This document shows positions 45,800 through 54,019 of a stretch of 61,992 nt of DNA, one piece after another. The stretch is taken from assembly GCA_028679075.1 (NCBI GenBank), contig JAJRCF010000020.1:1-61992 (forward strand), in the 5' to 3' direction. A program made the position numbers and the translations under genes. Source of the DNA: Methanoregula sp. GTDB lineage: Archaea > Halobacteriota > Methanomicrobia > Methanomicrobiales > Methanospirillaceae. The first letter of the stretch is position 1; each line of letters begins with the position of its first letter. The notes beneath the pieces are model-generated. The model saw only the letters and a list, made by a program, of their open reading frames with translations. It ran no database searches and was not told where the DNA came from.

Positions 45800-46690
45800 A
45801 TGCCCCGGAGCCCCGGTCCGGTTTTGAACGTGGTTGTCCTGCTCACTCTCGTACTCATTGCTGCTGCAGGGTGTACCGCGCCGGACCGGAATGCTGAGTC
45901 CACACAGGCATCCCCGGCCATCACAGCAGCCGCCCCGCAAACGGTCATCACTCCTGAGAATACTCCGCTGCCCACCACGCCGGTTCCGGCAACTACGGAA
46001 ATGACAACAACTGCACTTCCCGCAAACACAACCGTGGTGACAACCGTCCCCACGCCGACACCCACGCTCACTCAGATCTCCGATACAGCACTCAGTGCCC
46101 GGATCGTGGATGCACGGAACAAGCTGGAGATGTTCATCGACAGCAATGTTGCGGATACCGTCATCACGCACCCGGACGGGACGCAGGACTGCGAGGTGAA
46201 GAAGTCCAAGGAGCTCGGGTACCTTATCGATGTGACAACCGGGGAATCGACCTTCGTCAAGGGGGATTACTGGAGCATCGATGGCGACCTGTTTGCAAAA
46301 AATATGAAAAAGGACCGGCCGTACATCATCATCCACACCCACCCCCGGATGTGGGTGACCTGCCGGGGGTCCGGTGTCATCAGCCTCTACTCATTCTCGA
46401 TCGGCGACCTGGAAGCAACCGCGAACATGACCGAACGGGGATACCACGTGAAGCAGCTGATCGCGATCTCTGATCGGGAGTACCGCATCTGGCCCGGGCA
46501 GGACGATGGCTGGAAATCAGACGATGAGATCCAGCAGGCCGTCCGGCGTATTGAAGCGCAGGTCGGCCGGCCGTTCTCGTATTACGACCCCCTGCTGGAA
46601 CACACATTTTACGATGTGGATAACCTGATGCCGTTCCTGTCGGAGGAACTGGGTTACCATTACACGGCAAACAATGTCGTCATATCATGA
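45800..46690 (+). CDS. Lipoprotein with JAMM-like motif
   Basis: A 296-residue secreted protein. The signal segment ends in lipobox AAAGC (Cys24 region), followed by a long Thr/Pro-rich stalk to about residue 90. The outer domain contains IIIHTHPR (His179, His181) and YSFSIGDLEA (Ser200, Asp203). Together these resemble the zinc-binding H-x-H...S-x-x-D of JAB/JAMM metalloproteases, but with 18 rather than about 7 residues between the second His and the Ser, and without an obvious catalytic glutamate. The match is suggestive only. It lies 114 bp from the divergent ATPase start and 144 bp before the permeases. Confidence 0.65.
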   Translation: MPRSPGPVLNVVVLLTLVLIAAAGCTAPDRNAESTQASPAITAAAPQTVITPENTPLPTTPVPATTEMTTTALPANTTVVTTVPTPTPTLTQISDTALSARIVDARNKLEMFIDSNVADTVITHPDGTQDCEVKKSKELGYLIDVTTGESTFVKGDYWSIDGDLFAKNMKKDRPYIIIHTHPRMWVTCRGSGVISLYSFSIGDLEATANMTERGYHVKQLIAISDREYRIWPGQDDGWKSDDEIQQAVRRIEAQVGRPFSYYDPLLEHTFYDVDNLMPFLSEELGYHYTANNVVIS

Positions 46691-46834
46691 TCCTGCAGGG
46701 GCTTTTCGCTCCGCACATGCCGGGATCGAGAATTACATATAGGAATCCGGAGTTACACTCACTATCGGATAAAGACGGCCCTTTCATGACTCCTTGCAGG
46801 GGCAGGGCCACAATACAGAAGATTGGGAGGACAG

Positions 46835-48640
46835 ATGGGCGCACTGACTGACATCCTGACCATCGCGAAATGGGAAGTAAAGAAATCCTTCTCCATGATG
46901 AGCAGGGATGTCCTCCCGCTTGCAGTTATCCTCTTTGTCCTGCTTGTTGCAGTGACCGGTTTTTCCGCACAGGCCGGCCTGCACCTCCAGGACGGCATGT
47001 ACAAAGTGGGTGTCGATGACCAGCAGATCGGGCAACTGCTCGCAAGCGATCCCCGCTTCATGGTGTACGAGGCCGATGAGCCGGACCTGATCGCGCACCG
47101 GGGTGACTTTGACCTCATCGTCATCAACGGGGCCGTGTATACGGGTGTGAGCAGCCGGGCGGGTGCCGCACAGAAGACCCTTGAGCGCGATTATGCCAAG
47201 TATGTCAACAGCGTGTACAACCAGCAGGACGACCTCTTCGCCGCGTACCCGCTCTGGATCGATGTCCAGAGCGTGAAGAGCGAACTCAGTTTCCTCGCCA
47301 CCCAGAGCGGACAGTACGTGAGTGCCGCGCCGGTCCGGTCTGCCCCGGTGCCGGAAGGAGTGGTGGAGCAGCTGGCCACACCGTCCCCGACCCTTTCCGT
47401 TACGGAGACTGAACTCCGGGAGCAGCTGGTCGTGTCGAACACGAAGAACACGCAGATCTCGCGGTACACGGACGCCCTCTCGTCCAGCAGTTCCACCATG
47501 GGCACGTTCAAGACACCGTCCCAGCTCTCCCCGCCCCTGCCGTTCGATTCCATCATCCTCGTCTTCGTCTTCATCTTCCCGCTCTACTTCACGAGCCAGT
47601 TCTTCATGATGAGCATCATGAACGAGCGGATCGAGCGCCGGGGGGAGATCCTCCTCTCGACCCCTGTTGCGGCCTCGTCCATCATCATCGGCAAGATGCT
47701 CCCCTACTTCCTCGGGATGCTCGCAATCTGTACCGCCCTCACGCTCTGGATCCGGGCCCCGTGGCTGATCCTTCTCCCCTTAATCCCGGTGATCTTCTTC
47801 TTCCTTGCAAACGCGCTCATCATCGGGATGCTCTCGCGGAGCTTCAAGGAGCTCTCGTTTGTCTCCATCTTCTTCTCGACCGTGGCCACATCGTACCTCT
47901 TCTTCCCGAGCATCTTTGCGAACGTCCATGTGATCAGCCTCATCTCCCCGCTGACCCTGATCGTCCTCACCATGCAGGGCTCCGTGTGGACGGCGACCGA
48001 TTACCTGTACTCGACCTCGCTCTTCTGGCTGACAGGGGCGGTCCTCTTCTACATTGCTGCGCGGAACTTCAAGGAGGAGCGGCTCTTCTCGGAGAAGGGG
48101 CTGGTCACACGGATGCGGGAGTTCCTCTCGGAGGTCCTCTCGCGCAGGCACCCGTTCCTCTCGCTCTTCCTGCTCACGGGTTTCTCCATCCCGTTCGTCT
48201 TCATGGTGCAGATGATGTGCCTCGTGCTCTTTTTCAACCTGCCCATGCCATTCTCGCTCGTCTGCCTCCTCCTCTTTGCGGCGCTGATCGAGGAGATCGC
48301 AAAGGGTGTCGGGATCTATACGCTCTATGTCCGCGACCCGGGGTTCCTGACCTGGAAGAACCTTGTCATTGCCTGCGGGGCGACCGCGATCGGGTTCCTC
48401 GTGGGCGAGAAGCTCCTCCTCTTTGTCACCCTCGCGCAGATCTCGGACTCGGTCTTTGGGAGCATCCTCTTCCTCTCCATCGGCTCGCTCTGGCTCCCGT
48501 TCCTCCTCCACTTCGCGTGCGTGCTCATTGTCGCCTGCTTCCTGAAGAAGTGGGGGACAAAGGGGTTTGTACCCGGCCTTGCCCTCGCGATGATCGTGCA
48601 CTGTCTCTATAACCTCTACTTCATCCTGGGGTGGTTCTGA
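46835..48640 (+). CDS. ABC-2 permease fused to PrsW-like intramembrane protease
   Basis: A 601-residue membrane protein. Residues 1-425 are an ABC-2 permease: first helix (about 26-46), a large outside domain (47-245) and five or six helices starting with IILVFVFIFPLYFTSQFF. Residues about 435-601 are PrsW-like, with EEIAK (Glu486, Glu487, Lys490), FLVGE (Phe521, Glu525), His559, and HCLYN (His589, Asn593), the conserved positions of that protease family. The start ATG at 46835 follows GGGAGG. It overlaps the next permease by one base (TGATG), so the two are co-translated. Confidence 0.82.
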   Translation: MGALTDILTIAKWEVKKSFSMMSRDVLPLAVILFVLLVAVTGFSAQAGLHLQDGMYKVGVDDQQIGQLLASDPRFMVYEADEPDLIAHRGDFDLIVINGAVYTGVSSRAGAAQKTLERDYAKYVNSVYNQQDDLFAAYPLWIDVQSVKSELSFLATQSGQYVSAAPVRSAPVPEGVVEQLATPSPTLSVTETELREQLVVSNTKNTQISRYTDALSSSSSTMGTFKTPSQLSPPLPFDSIILVFVFIFPLYFTSQFFMMSIMNERIERRGEILLSTPVAASSIIIGKMLPYFLGMLAICTALTLWIRAPWLILLPLIPVIFFFLANALIIGMLSRSFKELSFVSIFFSTVATSYLFFPSIFANVHVISLISPLTLIVLTMQGSVWTATDYLYSTSLFWLTGAVLFYIAARNFKEERLFSEKGLVTRMREFLSEVLSRRHPFLSLFLLTGFSIPFVFMVQMMCLVLFFNLPMPFSLVCLLLFAALIEEIAKGVGIYTLYVRDPGFLTWKNLVIACGATAIGFLVGEKLLLFVTLAQISDSVFGSILFLSIGSLWLPFLLHFACVLIVACFLKKWGTKGFVPGLALAMIVHCLYNLYFILGWF

Positions 48641-49719
48641 TGAAGGCACGGCACCTCTCGATCATTGCAAAAAAGGAATTCCGGGGCCTCCTTTCCGAGC
48701 GGACGATCCTGCTTGCCATCCTGCTCCAGCTCTTCATTGCCCTGTTCTCGTCCTTCCTCATGGTCGGCCTGACGTCGATGTACGACCCTTCGTCACTCTC
48801 GAAGTACTCGCATTTCAAGTACAACGTGGGATACGCGGGCAATGATTCGGAAGTGCTTTCCTACCTGTACGGAAGCAAGGATTTCCGGGTCTTTAAAATG
48901 GACCTCTCCACGGGAGTTGCAGCCCTTAAGGAGCGAAAACTCGCAGCCGTGATCTGGGTGCCGGATACGTCCCCGGATGCAGAGGAGCCGGTCAAGATCA
49001 CGCTCTATACGCTCCAGAATGATATCCAGAGTGCGATCGTGGATGTCAAGCTCAAGGATATCTTCCTGAGGTACGAGAAGGTCCTCCGCGAGGTCCGGGA
49101 GGAGCGGCTGAACGAACTGCCCCTGCCGCTCCGGATCCCGGCGTCCAGCGGGGGTGGGGACTTCTACGAGTTCGTGTACGGCCTCCTGATCCCGCTGCTC
49201 GTCTTCATGCCGGCGATCATCGCCTCGGCACTCGTTATCGACCTGATCACGGAGGAGTACCAGCACGACACGCTGGAGACCCTGGTCTCGACACCCGTCA
49301 CCTTCTCAGAGATGGTCTGGGGGAAGGTACTGGCCTGCGAGGTGCTCGTCCCGGTCCAGGCCGGGATCTGGCTGGCCCTGCTGATGGTGAACGGTATCGC
49401 GATCGAGAATGCCGGGCTGATCCTCCTGCACGTCACGGTCAGTTCGCTCGTCCTGATCCTGCTGGGAACGCTCACCGCGCTCCATTACCGCGAGCGGACT
49501 GCGGCCCAGTTCATCTTCTCGACCGCGCTCGTTGTCGTGATCCTGTTCGCCCTCGCCCTGCCGGCCAACCCGATGAACCTCCTGACCCGCCTTGCCGTGG
49601 GGACCGCAGGGGCGGAGCAGTGGGTCGTGCTTGCAGCAGTCCTCGCCGTTATTGCGGTGCTCGGGTACGCGACGCAGAGATATGCCGAACGGATCAGCAG
49701 GATCAACCACACGGGATAA
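48640..49719 (+). CDS. ABC-2 type permease
   Basis: A 359-residue membrane subunit. One N-terminal helix (about 22-42) is followed by an outside domain of about 130 residues and five or six helices; LITEEYQHDTLETLVSTPVTFSEMVWGKVL is the characteristic ABC-2 coupling segment. The start at 48640 shares bases with the stop of the preceding fusion gene. With that protein it probably forms a heterodimeric channel energised by the ATPase at 44796-45686. Confidence 0.9.
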   Translation: MKARHLSIIAKKEFRGLLSERTILLAILLQLFIALFSSFLMVGLTSMYDPSSLSKYSHFKYNVGYAGNDSEVLSYLYGSKDFRVFKMDLSTGVAALKERKLAAVIWVPDTSPDAEEPVKITLYTLQNDIQSAIVDVKLKDIFLRYEKVLREVREERLNELPLPLRIPASSGGGDFYEFVYGLLIPLLVFMPAIIASALVIDLITEEYQHDTLETLVSTPVTFSEMVWGKVLACEVLVPVQAGIWLALLMVNGIAIENAGLILLHVTVSSLVLILLGTLTALHYRERTAAQFIFSTALVVVILFALALPANPMNLLTRLAVGTAGAEQWVVLAAVLAVIAVLGYATQRYAERISRINHTG

Positions 49720-49747
49720 GGGATAAAAAAAGGATCTTCCGGGGATT

Positions 49748-50233
49748 TCAATAGACGTAGGACATCAACGGCTGGTCCATCACCTTGTAGGTCCTGCCCG
49801 CGCTGGTCACGAAGACCTCGACCCGGTCGATGCCGCTGCCCCGCGTGCCCTGGACGATGATCTCGTCTCCCCGCCGTGGCTTTCTCTCGCCGTCACTCAT
49901 GTACTGCTCCACGACCTTGCCATCCGCGAGGGTCACTTTCATCAGGATATTCTGGACAAACAACTCTCCCTTGCCACCGTTGAAGAGGAGGTGGAGCGTG
50001 AAATCGGGGCGCTCCTTGGAGAGCTTGAGGTCGATGTATTGCTCGGTGGGCAGCGTCTCCACCTGGACCGGCGTTGCGACAACGGTCGAAACTGACGGAG
50101 CGGGAGTCGTGGCCGGGAGGAGGGTCGGGATCTCCACCGGTTTCATCTCTGCCTGGGTCGGGCTCGTGCAGCCGGCAGAGAGCGCACACAGCACCAGTCC
50201 CGCCAGGATTGCAGGAATCAGGGCGTATTTCAT
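49748..50233 (-). CDS. Lipoprotein of unknown function
   Basis: A 161-residue exported protein with lipobox LSAGC (about Cys17 to 18) and a Pro/Thr/Val-rich stalk to residue 55. The remainder is a small beta-rich domain (LHLLFNGGKGELFVQNILMKVTLADGKVVEQ) of the kind often seen in methanogen surface lipoproteins. Convergent with the permeases. No function recognised. Confidence 0.7.
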   Translation of the reverse strand: MKYALIPAILAGLVLCALSAGCTSPTQAEMKPVEIPTLLPATTPAPSVSTVVATPVQVETLPTEQYIDLKLSKERPDFTLHLLFNGGKGELFVQNILMKVTLADGKVVEQYMSDGERKPRRGDEIIVQGTRGSGIDRVEVFVTSAGRTYKVMDQPLMSYVY

Positions 50234-50421
50234 GCAGATTGCTTGCATGTATTCGTATTACTGATTTGTGCTCCGTGGGGATCCGGGTGGAAATGAGATT
50301 TTTAGTTCCTGCATCTGGAAAAAAACCGTTTCGGAAGGTACAATTGTGGAAAAAATGCAGGAAAGAACAGTTAAATTAAAAAGGACACCCGGATTAACTT
50401 TACATATCAGGAGTAAAACGA

Positions 50422-51030
50422 ATGTTCTGTCCTAAATGTGGAAAAGAGACTGATGCCTCCGGAAAATTCTGCCAGTGGTGCGGGGCTGACATAGAGTCTG
50501 TCCAGTCGATGCCCGTGGCCCTTCCGGAAGAGGACGAGGGGCCTGAGGTCGGCGTATATGCGGGTTTGGGCAGGCGGCTTGTTGCATTCATTATCGATAT
50601 CATCCTCATTCTGCTGTTGGATCTGATCCTTGCAGGGACCCTCGGTCTCTTCAGGGGACTCCAGAACCTGTATTTCTACGCATTCCAGCATGTGTCGGTC
50701 GCCGAACTGACAACCGAGGGATCGATGGCGGCACTGCTGGGTTCGATTATTGCAGCCTATGGACTCACTCTCGTCGTTGTCCCGTGGATTTACTATGCAG
50801 GCTTTGAATCGTCCCGCAGCCAGGTAACTCCCGGGAAGGTGCTCATGAAACTCGTGGTCACGGACATCGCAGGGAACAAAGCGACCTTTGCCCGGACCTC
50901 GCTCCGCTTTTTCTGGAAATACATATCCCTCCTGATCATCTTCATCGGGTTCATCATGATCGGGTTCACGAAAAAGCACCAGGGGCTGCACGACATCCTC
51001 TCGGGATGCCTGGTGCTCCTCCAGGACTGA
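50422..51030 (+). CDS. RDD-family membrane protein with N-terminal zinc ribbon
   Basis: A 202-residue protein. CPKCGKETDASGKFCQWCG is a zinc ribbon (residues 3-21). After a charged linker, the RDD domain has the Arg-Arg start GRRLVAFIIDIILILLLD, three or more helices and the end KKHQGLHDILSGCLVL. RDD proteins include small sodium- or osmolyte-related transporters, but most are uncharacterised. AGGAGTAAAACG precedes the ATG, and TATA-like TTTACATATC lies close upstream. Confidence 0.85.
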   Translation: MFCPKCGKETDASGKFCQWCGADIESVQSMPVALPEEDEGPEVGVYAGLGRRLVAFIIDIILILLLDLILAGTLGLFRGLQNLYFYAFQHVSVAELTTEGSMAALLGSIIAAYGLTLVVVPWIYYAGFESSRSQVTPGKVLMKLVVTDIAGNKATFARTSLRFFWKYISLLIIFIGFIMIGFTKKHQGLHDILSGCLVLLQD

Positions 51031-51145
51031 ACATTCCCATCATTTTTTTAAATATTTTATACGTCCCGCCGGCCGCAGCGGTCTGTCGGCCTTCAACGGG
51101 AGATATCTGCCGGAACTCACCTTACACGCCCGTTGACGGGTGGAA

Positions 51146-51400
51146 TTACTTATACCGGAACTTAAGGCAGAGGAGAACGAGGATCAGGACAAGCGTGATC
51201 ATGTTGGCGGCAATGATGGGCAGGGAGTCGACCCAGACGCCATAGAGCGTCCAGAGGAAGACACCGACAGCGAAGAGCACGAGCATTGCGAGAGAGAGGT
51301 CACGCGTCTCCCGCATCTTCCATGCCTTGACCACCTGGGGTATGAACGAGATGGTGGTGAGGGCGCCCGCGATGTAGCCGATAATGAGGACCGTGTCCAT
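51146..51400 (-). CDS. SemiSWEET-like PQ-loop transporter
   Basis: An 84-residue three-helix protein with the PQ-loop motif in TTISFIPQVVKAWKMRETRDLSL. SemiSWEETs dimerise to carry sugars or similar small solutes. The ATG at 51400 gives the family's standard length; the longer frame reaches back into the next gene. It is 58 bp downstream of the SnoaL-like gene on the same strand. Confidence 0.88.
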   Translation of the reverse strand: MDTVLIIGYIAGALTTISFIPQVVKAWKMRETRDLSLAMLVLFAVGVFLWTLYGVWVDSLPIIAANMITLVLILVLLCLKFRYK

Positions 51401-51458
51401 GGAGTCTCTGAACAATAATTCTCCCTGCGACAATTTATACCGGTTACGTCTCTTCCGG

Positions 51459-51878
51459 TTATTGTGCCGATGCTGCCGGATAGGGTTCCGGCGAGAACTG
51501 GTCGGCAACAACCAGCCACTTCCGCCCTTCCTTCACAAGGAAGAACATGTCCCGGCCCTGCATTGACTGTTTTGCGGTGCCAGTGGTAAACGTGATCGAG
51601 AAGAGATACGTGACCACGGCACTCTTCCCGCCAGTATAGATCCGGACCTTGTGATCCCTTTCCTTCCATTCATGGATCACAGCTGTTTCTGTAAAGCCCC
51701 GCCACCCGGCAACGTATGCCTCCCGGCCTTCAAGCCGGCCAGGACCTGACGGTACGATGGCAACCGCATCGGTGTGGATATACTGCCGGAACTGTTCTTC
51801 GTGCCATCCTTCCGTCCAGCACGCGTTCATGGCCCGGACGCTTGCAAGGATCTCATTCGTGATCTTTTCTGTATCCAT
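51459..51878 (-). CDS. SnoaL/NTF2-like protein
   Basis: A 139-residue cone-shaped alpha/beta barrel protein of the DUF4440/SnoaL kind: helical start ILASVRAMNACWTEGWHEEQFRQYIH, then AVAIVPSGPGRLEGREAYVAGWR and strands ending in GRKWLVVADQFSPEP. Members range from polyketide cyclases to stress proteins; no active-site assignment is possible. Probably co-transcribed with the SemiSWEET gene. Confidence 0.8.
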   Translation of the reverse strand: MDTEKITNEILASVRAMNACWTEGWHEEQFRQYIHTDAVAIVPSGPGRLEGREAYVAGWRGFTETAVIHEWKERDHKVRIYTGGKSAVVTYLFSITFTTGTAKQSMQGRDMFFLVKEGRKWLVVADQFSPEPYPAASAQ

Positions 51879-52051
51879 TTTTTTAATTCCCCATCACGAA
51901 TATTCATGATTAGAAAATAAACACTGGTGGTCTGCACAGGGTGAAAGTGCTGCCGGAAAAATCGACGATGATCAGGACTTCACCCATTTTTAGAGAAGGC
52001 CATTGTTTCACGTTGTGATCCGGGCGCATCAAAAAGATGGTGCCTGCACAA

Positions 52052-52654
52052 CTACCGTTCGACGGGCGGGAAGGTGCCAAGGGTCATATCCCGCACCTCC
52101 GCCAGCCATGCCTTCCTCTCCTCGTTGCTGCTGGTGACGACAACGCCAAACATCCGCCGGTGGCAGACCGGGATCCCGCAGAAGGAGACAATACAGTCCT
52201 TCCAGATCCGTTCGAGCGGGTCGCCGAAGACTTCCTGTTCGCGCACAGCGGGGGTGTTGGACGTGTTGAAGATTATGGCGGCACGCGCTTTCAGGAGCCC
52301 CAGCGGCACTCCTTCCCCGGAGTCCGTCCCGGCAAACCGGTAGGCAACACCCGGGCGGAGGACGCGGTCGATCCAGCCTTTCAGGATCGCCGGCGGCATA
52401 CCCCACCAGTTTGGGTGGACAACGATAAGCCCGTCCGCTGCAGCGATCTCGGCGCAGTGCCGGGCAACGTGTTCCGGAAGGGGTGCATCCCGGGCGATTT
52501 CTCCCACGGGCAGGAGCGGATCGAACCCTTCAGCACAGAGGTCGTGGAAGGTTACCGCATGGCCGGCCCCGCGGAGTGCTCCTGCGGCCGTCTCCGCTAT
52601 TGCATGGTTGAAACTTCCCCTGTGCGGGTGGGCGAGGATGATGGTGATCTTCAT
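52052..52654 (-). CDS. Flavodoxin-fold NAD(P)H:quinone oxidoreductase
   Basis: A 200-residue flavin reductase of the NQO1/KefF/MdaB group. KITIILAHPHRGSFNHA binds the FMN/FAD phosphate, VVHPNWWGMPPAILKGWIDRVL is the typical active-site stretch, and IFNTSNTP follows. It transfers two electrons from NAD(P)H to quinone-like acceptors. Start ATG at 52654; the upstream methyltransferase ends at 52668, so the two form an operon with 13 bp between them. Confidence 0.9.
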   Translation of the reverse strand: MKITIILAHPHRGSFNHAIAETAAGALRGAGHAVTFHDLCAEGFDPLLPVGEIARDAPLPEHVARHCAEIAAADGLIVVHPNWWGMPPAILKGWIDRVLRPGVAYRFAGTDSGEGVPLGLLKARAAIIFNTSNTPAVREQEVFGDPLERIWKDCIVSFCGIPVCHRRMFGVVVTSSNEERKAWLAEVRDMTLGTFPPVER

Positions 52655-52667
52655 GCCAGGCTCGCGA

Positions 52668-53474
52668 TTACTTCCGTGCGGTTGCCTTGAAGAACGTGTA
52701 GCAGAATACGCCGTCCTCTTCTGCGGCCCGGTAGAGTGCGGCAACTCCCCGCTCCCACTCTTCCCGGCTCATCAGCCCTTTCTCCAGCACTGCAGGGCCA
52801 ACACCTTCGACCATGGCGGTGAATGTCAGTTTTGTAAACCCTTCGACAAGCGCCGGGCGGGAGGCGTCCACGTACACCATCCGAGGGGAGACATGGATAT
52901 CGTGGTAACCGGCATTGCTGACCAGCGGGTACAGTTGTCGCCCGATCAATGCATTACCGCCCATCTGCTGCTGGAGGGTGACGAGGCACTGCACGGCCCG
53001 GCGGGCGTCTTCGTTCTCCGGGTGGAAGAAGGTCGAACCGTGGTCACCCTCGATCACCGTGATCGTCCCGCCGTCTTTCAGGAGCGGGCGGAGCTGCTCC
53101 AGTGCACGTGCCGGTTCTGCGAGATGTTCCAGCACGAAACAGAGGAAGATGTGGTCAAAGCTGGCAGGTCCGAACGGGAGATGAAAGATATCTGCCTGCC
53201 GGAAGGTCACGTTCGTAATCCCTTCCTGCCGGATCGTCTCCTCCGCCCGTTGCAGGGATTCTCCGGATATATCGATCGACGTGATCACCGCACCCGGGCT
53301 GTTCCTTGCAAGGATCACGGTCTGGGCGCCGATACCACAGCCGGCCTCCAGCACACGTGAACCTGCCGGGTAGCGGGTATCATCGTGCAGGAGCTCTGTC
53401 AGTGTCTGTGCCTGGTCCGCGAGCCGCTCCGACTCGCGTGCTGAATAGCCATGGACATAATTGTTGTCTGCCAT
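52668..53474 (-). CDS. SAM-dependent class I methyltransferase
   Basis: A 268-residue methyltransferase. Motif I is VLEAGCGIGAQT, followed by TSIDIS, DIFHLPFGPASFDHIFLCFVLEH and LLKDGGTITVIEGDHG, the usual order. The substrate is unknown. The ATG at 53474 is preferred over longer frames. The gene is preceded by a 12-bp perfect inverted repeat at 53522-53555 that could control this gene and the downstream reductase. Confidence 0.88.
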   Translation of the reverse strand: MADNNYVHGYSARESERLADQAQTLTELLHDDTRYPAGSRVLEAGCGIGAQTVILARNSPGAVITSIDISGESLQRAEETIRQEGITNVTFRQADIFHLPFGPASFDHIFLCFVLEHLAEPARALEQLRPLLKDGGTITVIEGDHGSTFFHPENEDARRAVQCLVTLQQQMGGNALIGRQLYPLVSNAGYHDIHVSPRMVYVDASRPALVEGFTKLTFTAMVEGVGPAVLEKGLMSREEWERGVAALYRAAEEDGVFCYTFFKATARK

Positions 53475-53521
53475 CGGAATCCTCACAAGGCCTGCGATTA
53501 GTGACAGGTCTCCCGGATATT

Positions 53522-53555
53522 GTACATTTTTGTTGGTTGTTGTACAAAAATGTAC
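53522..53555. promoter_or_regulatory. Perfect 12-bp inverted repeat, likely operator
   Basis: GTACATTTTTGT (53522-53533) and ACAAAAATGTAC (53544-53555) are exact reverse complements with a 10-bp spacer; the centre distance is about two helical turns. It lies 48 bp upstream of the methyltransferase start, in promoter position. Confidence 0.6.
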
Positions 53556-53676
53556 TGTAACGCGAGCGAGCTGATCCAAGGCCCGGGAGGGATGGGGTGA
53601 ACACTGAAGCCATACCGGACAACGGACAAGGAGCCGGGTACATGACACGATATGCAATAACCAGTTGAAAAGAAAA

Positions 53677-53750
53677 GGCCAGGGCCGAGATTTGAACCCG
53701 GGTCGAGGGATCCACAGCCCCTTAGGATAACCAGACTACCCTACCCTGGC
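53677..53750 (-). tRNA. tRNA-His (anticodon GUG), no encoded G-1
   Basis: On the minus strand the acceptor arms GCCAGGG/CCCTGGC pair perfectly, with discriminator C73 as in all tRNA-His. The anticodon stem AGGGG/TCCCT encloses CTGTGGA, giving GUG. The T-arm CCGGG-TTCAAAT-CTCGG is sound. The base before G1 is T, so the G-1 that marks tRNA-His is not genomically encoded. No intron. Confidence 0.95.
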
Positions 53751-54019
53751 AGATGTCCCTTTTACATTTGCACCGGACTCTCATTAATCTATCCGTGTTT
53801 ACGGCCGCCTGAAAAGATACGGGACGCGACATCCTGCGACGCAGCTCCCGACTCTTGCCGGGGGGCGATTATTAATACGGTCTGGCGTCCATTACATATC
53901 AGGTGGCTCTGAACACTCTTTCCTGACGATGAGACGTACCGCGGCCTTTGGCGCGGGCGCGTGGGAGCAGGGGATTTTTACCCGGGATCAGAGCTGTAAC
54001 AATACAGGGGGGCAAGGAG

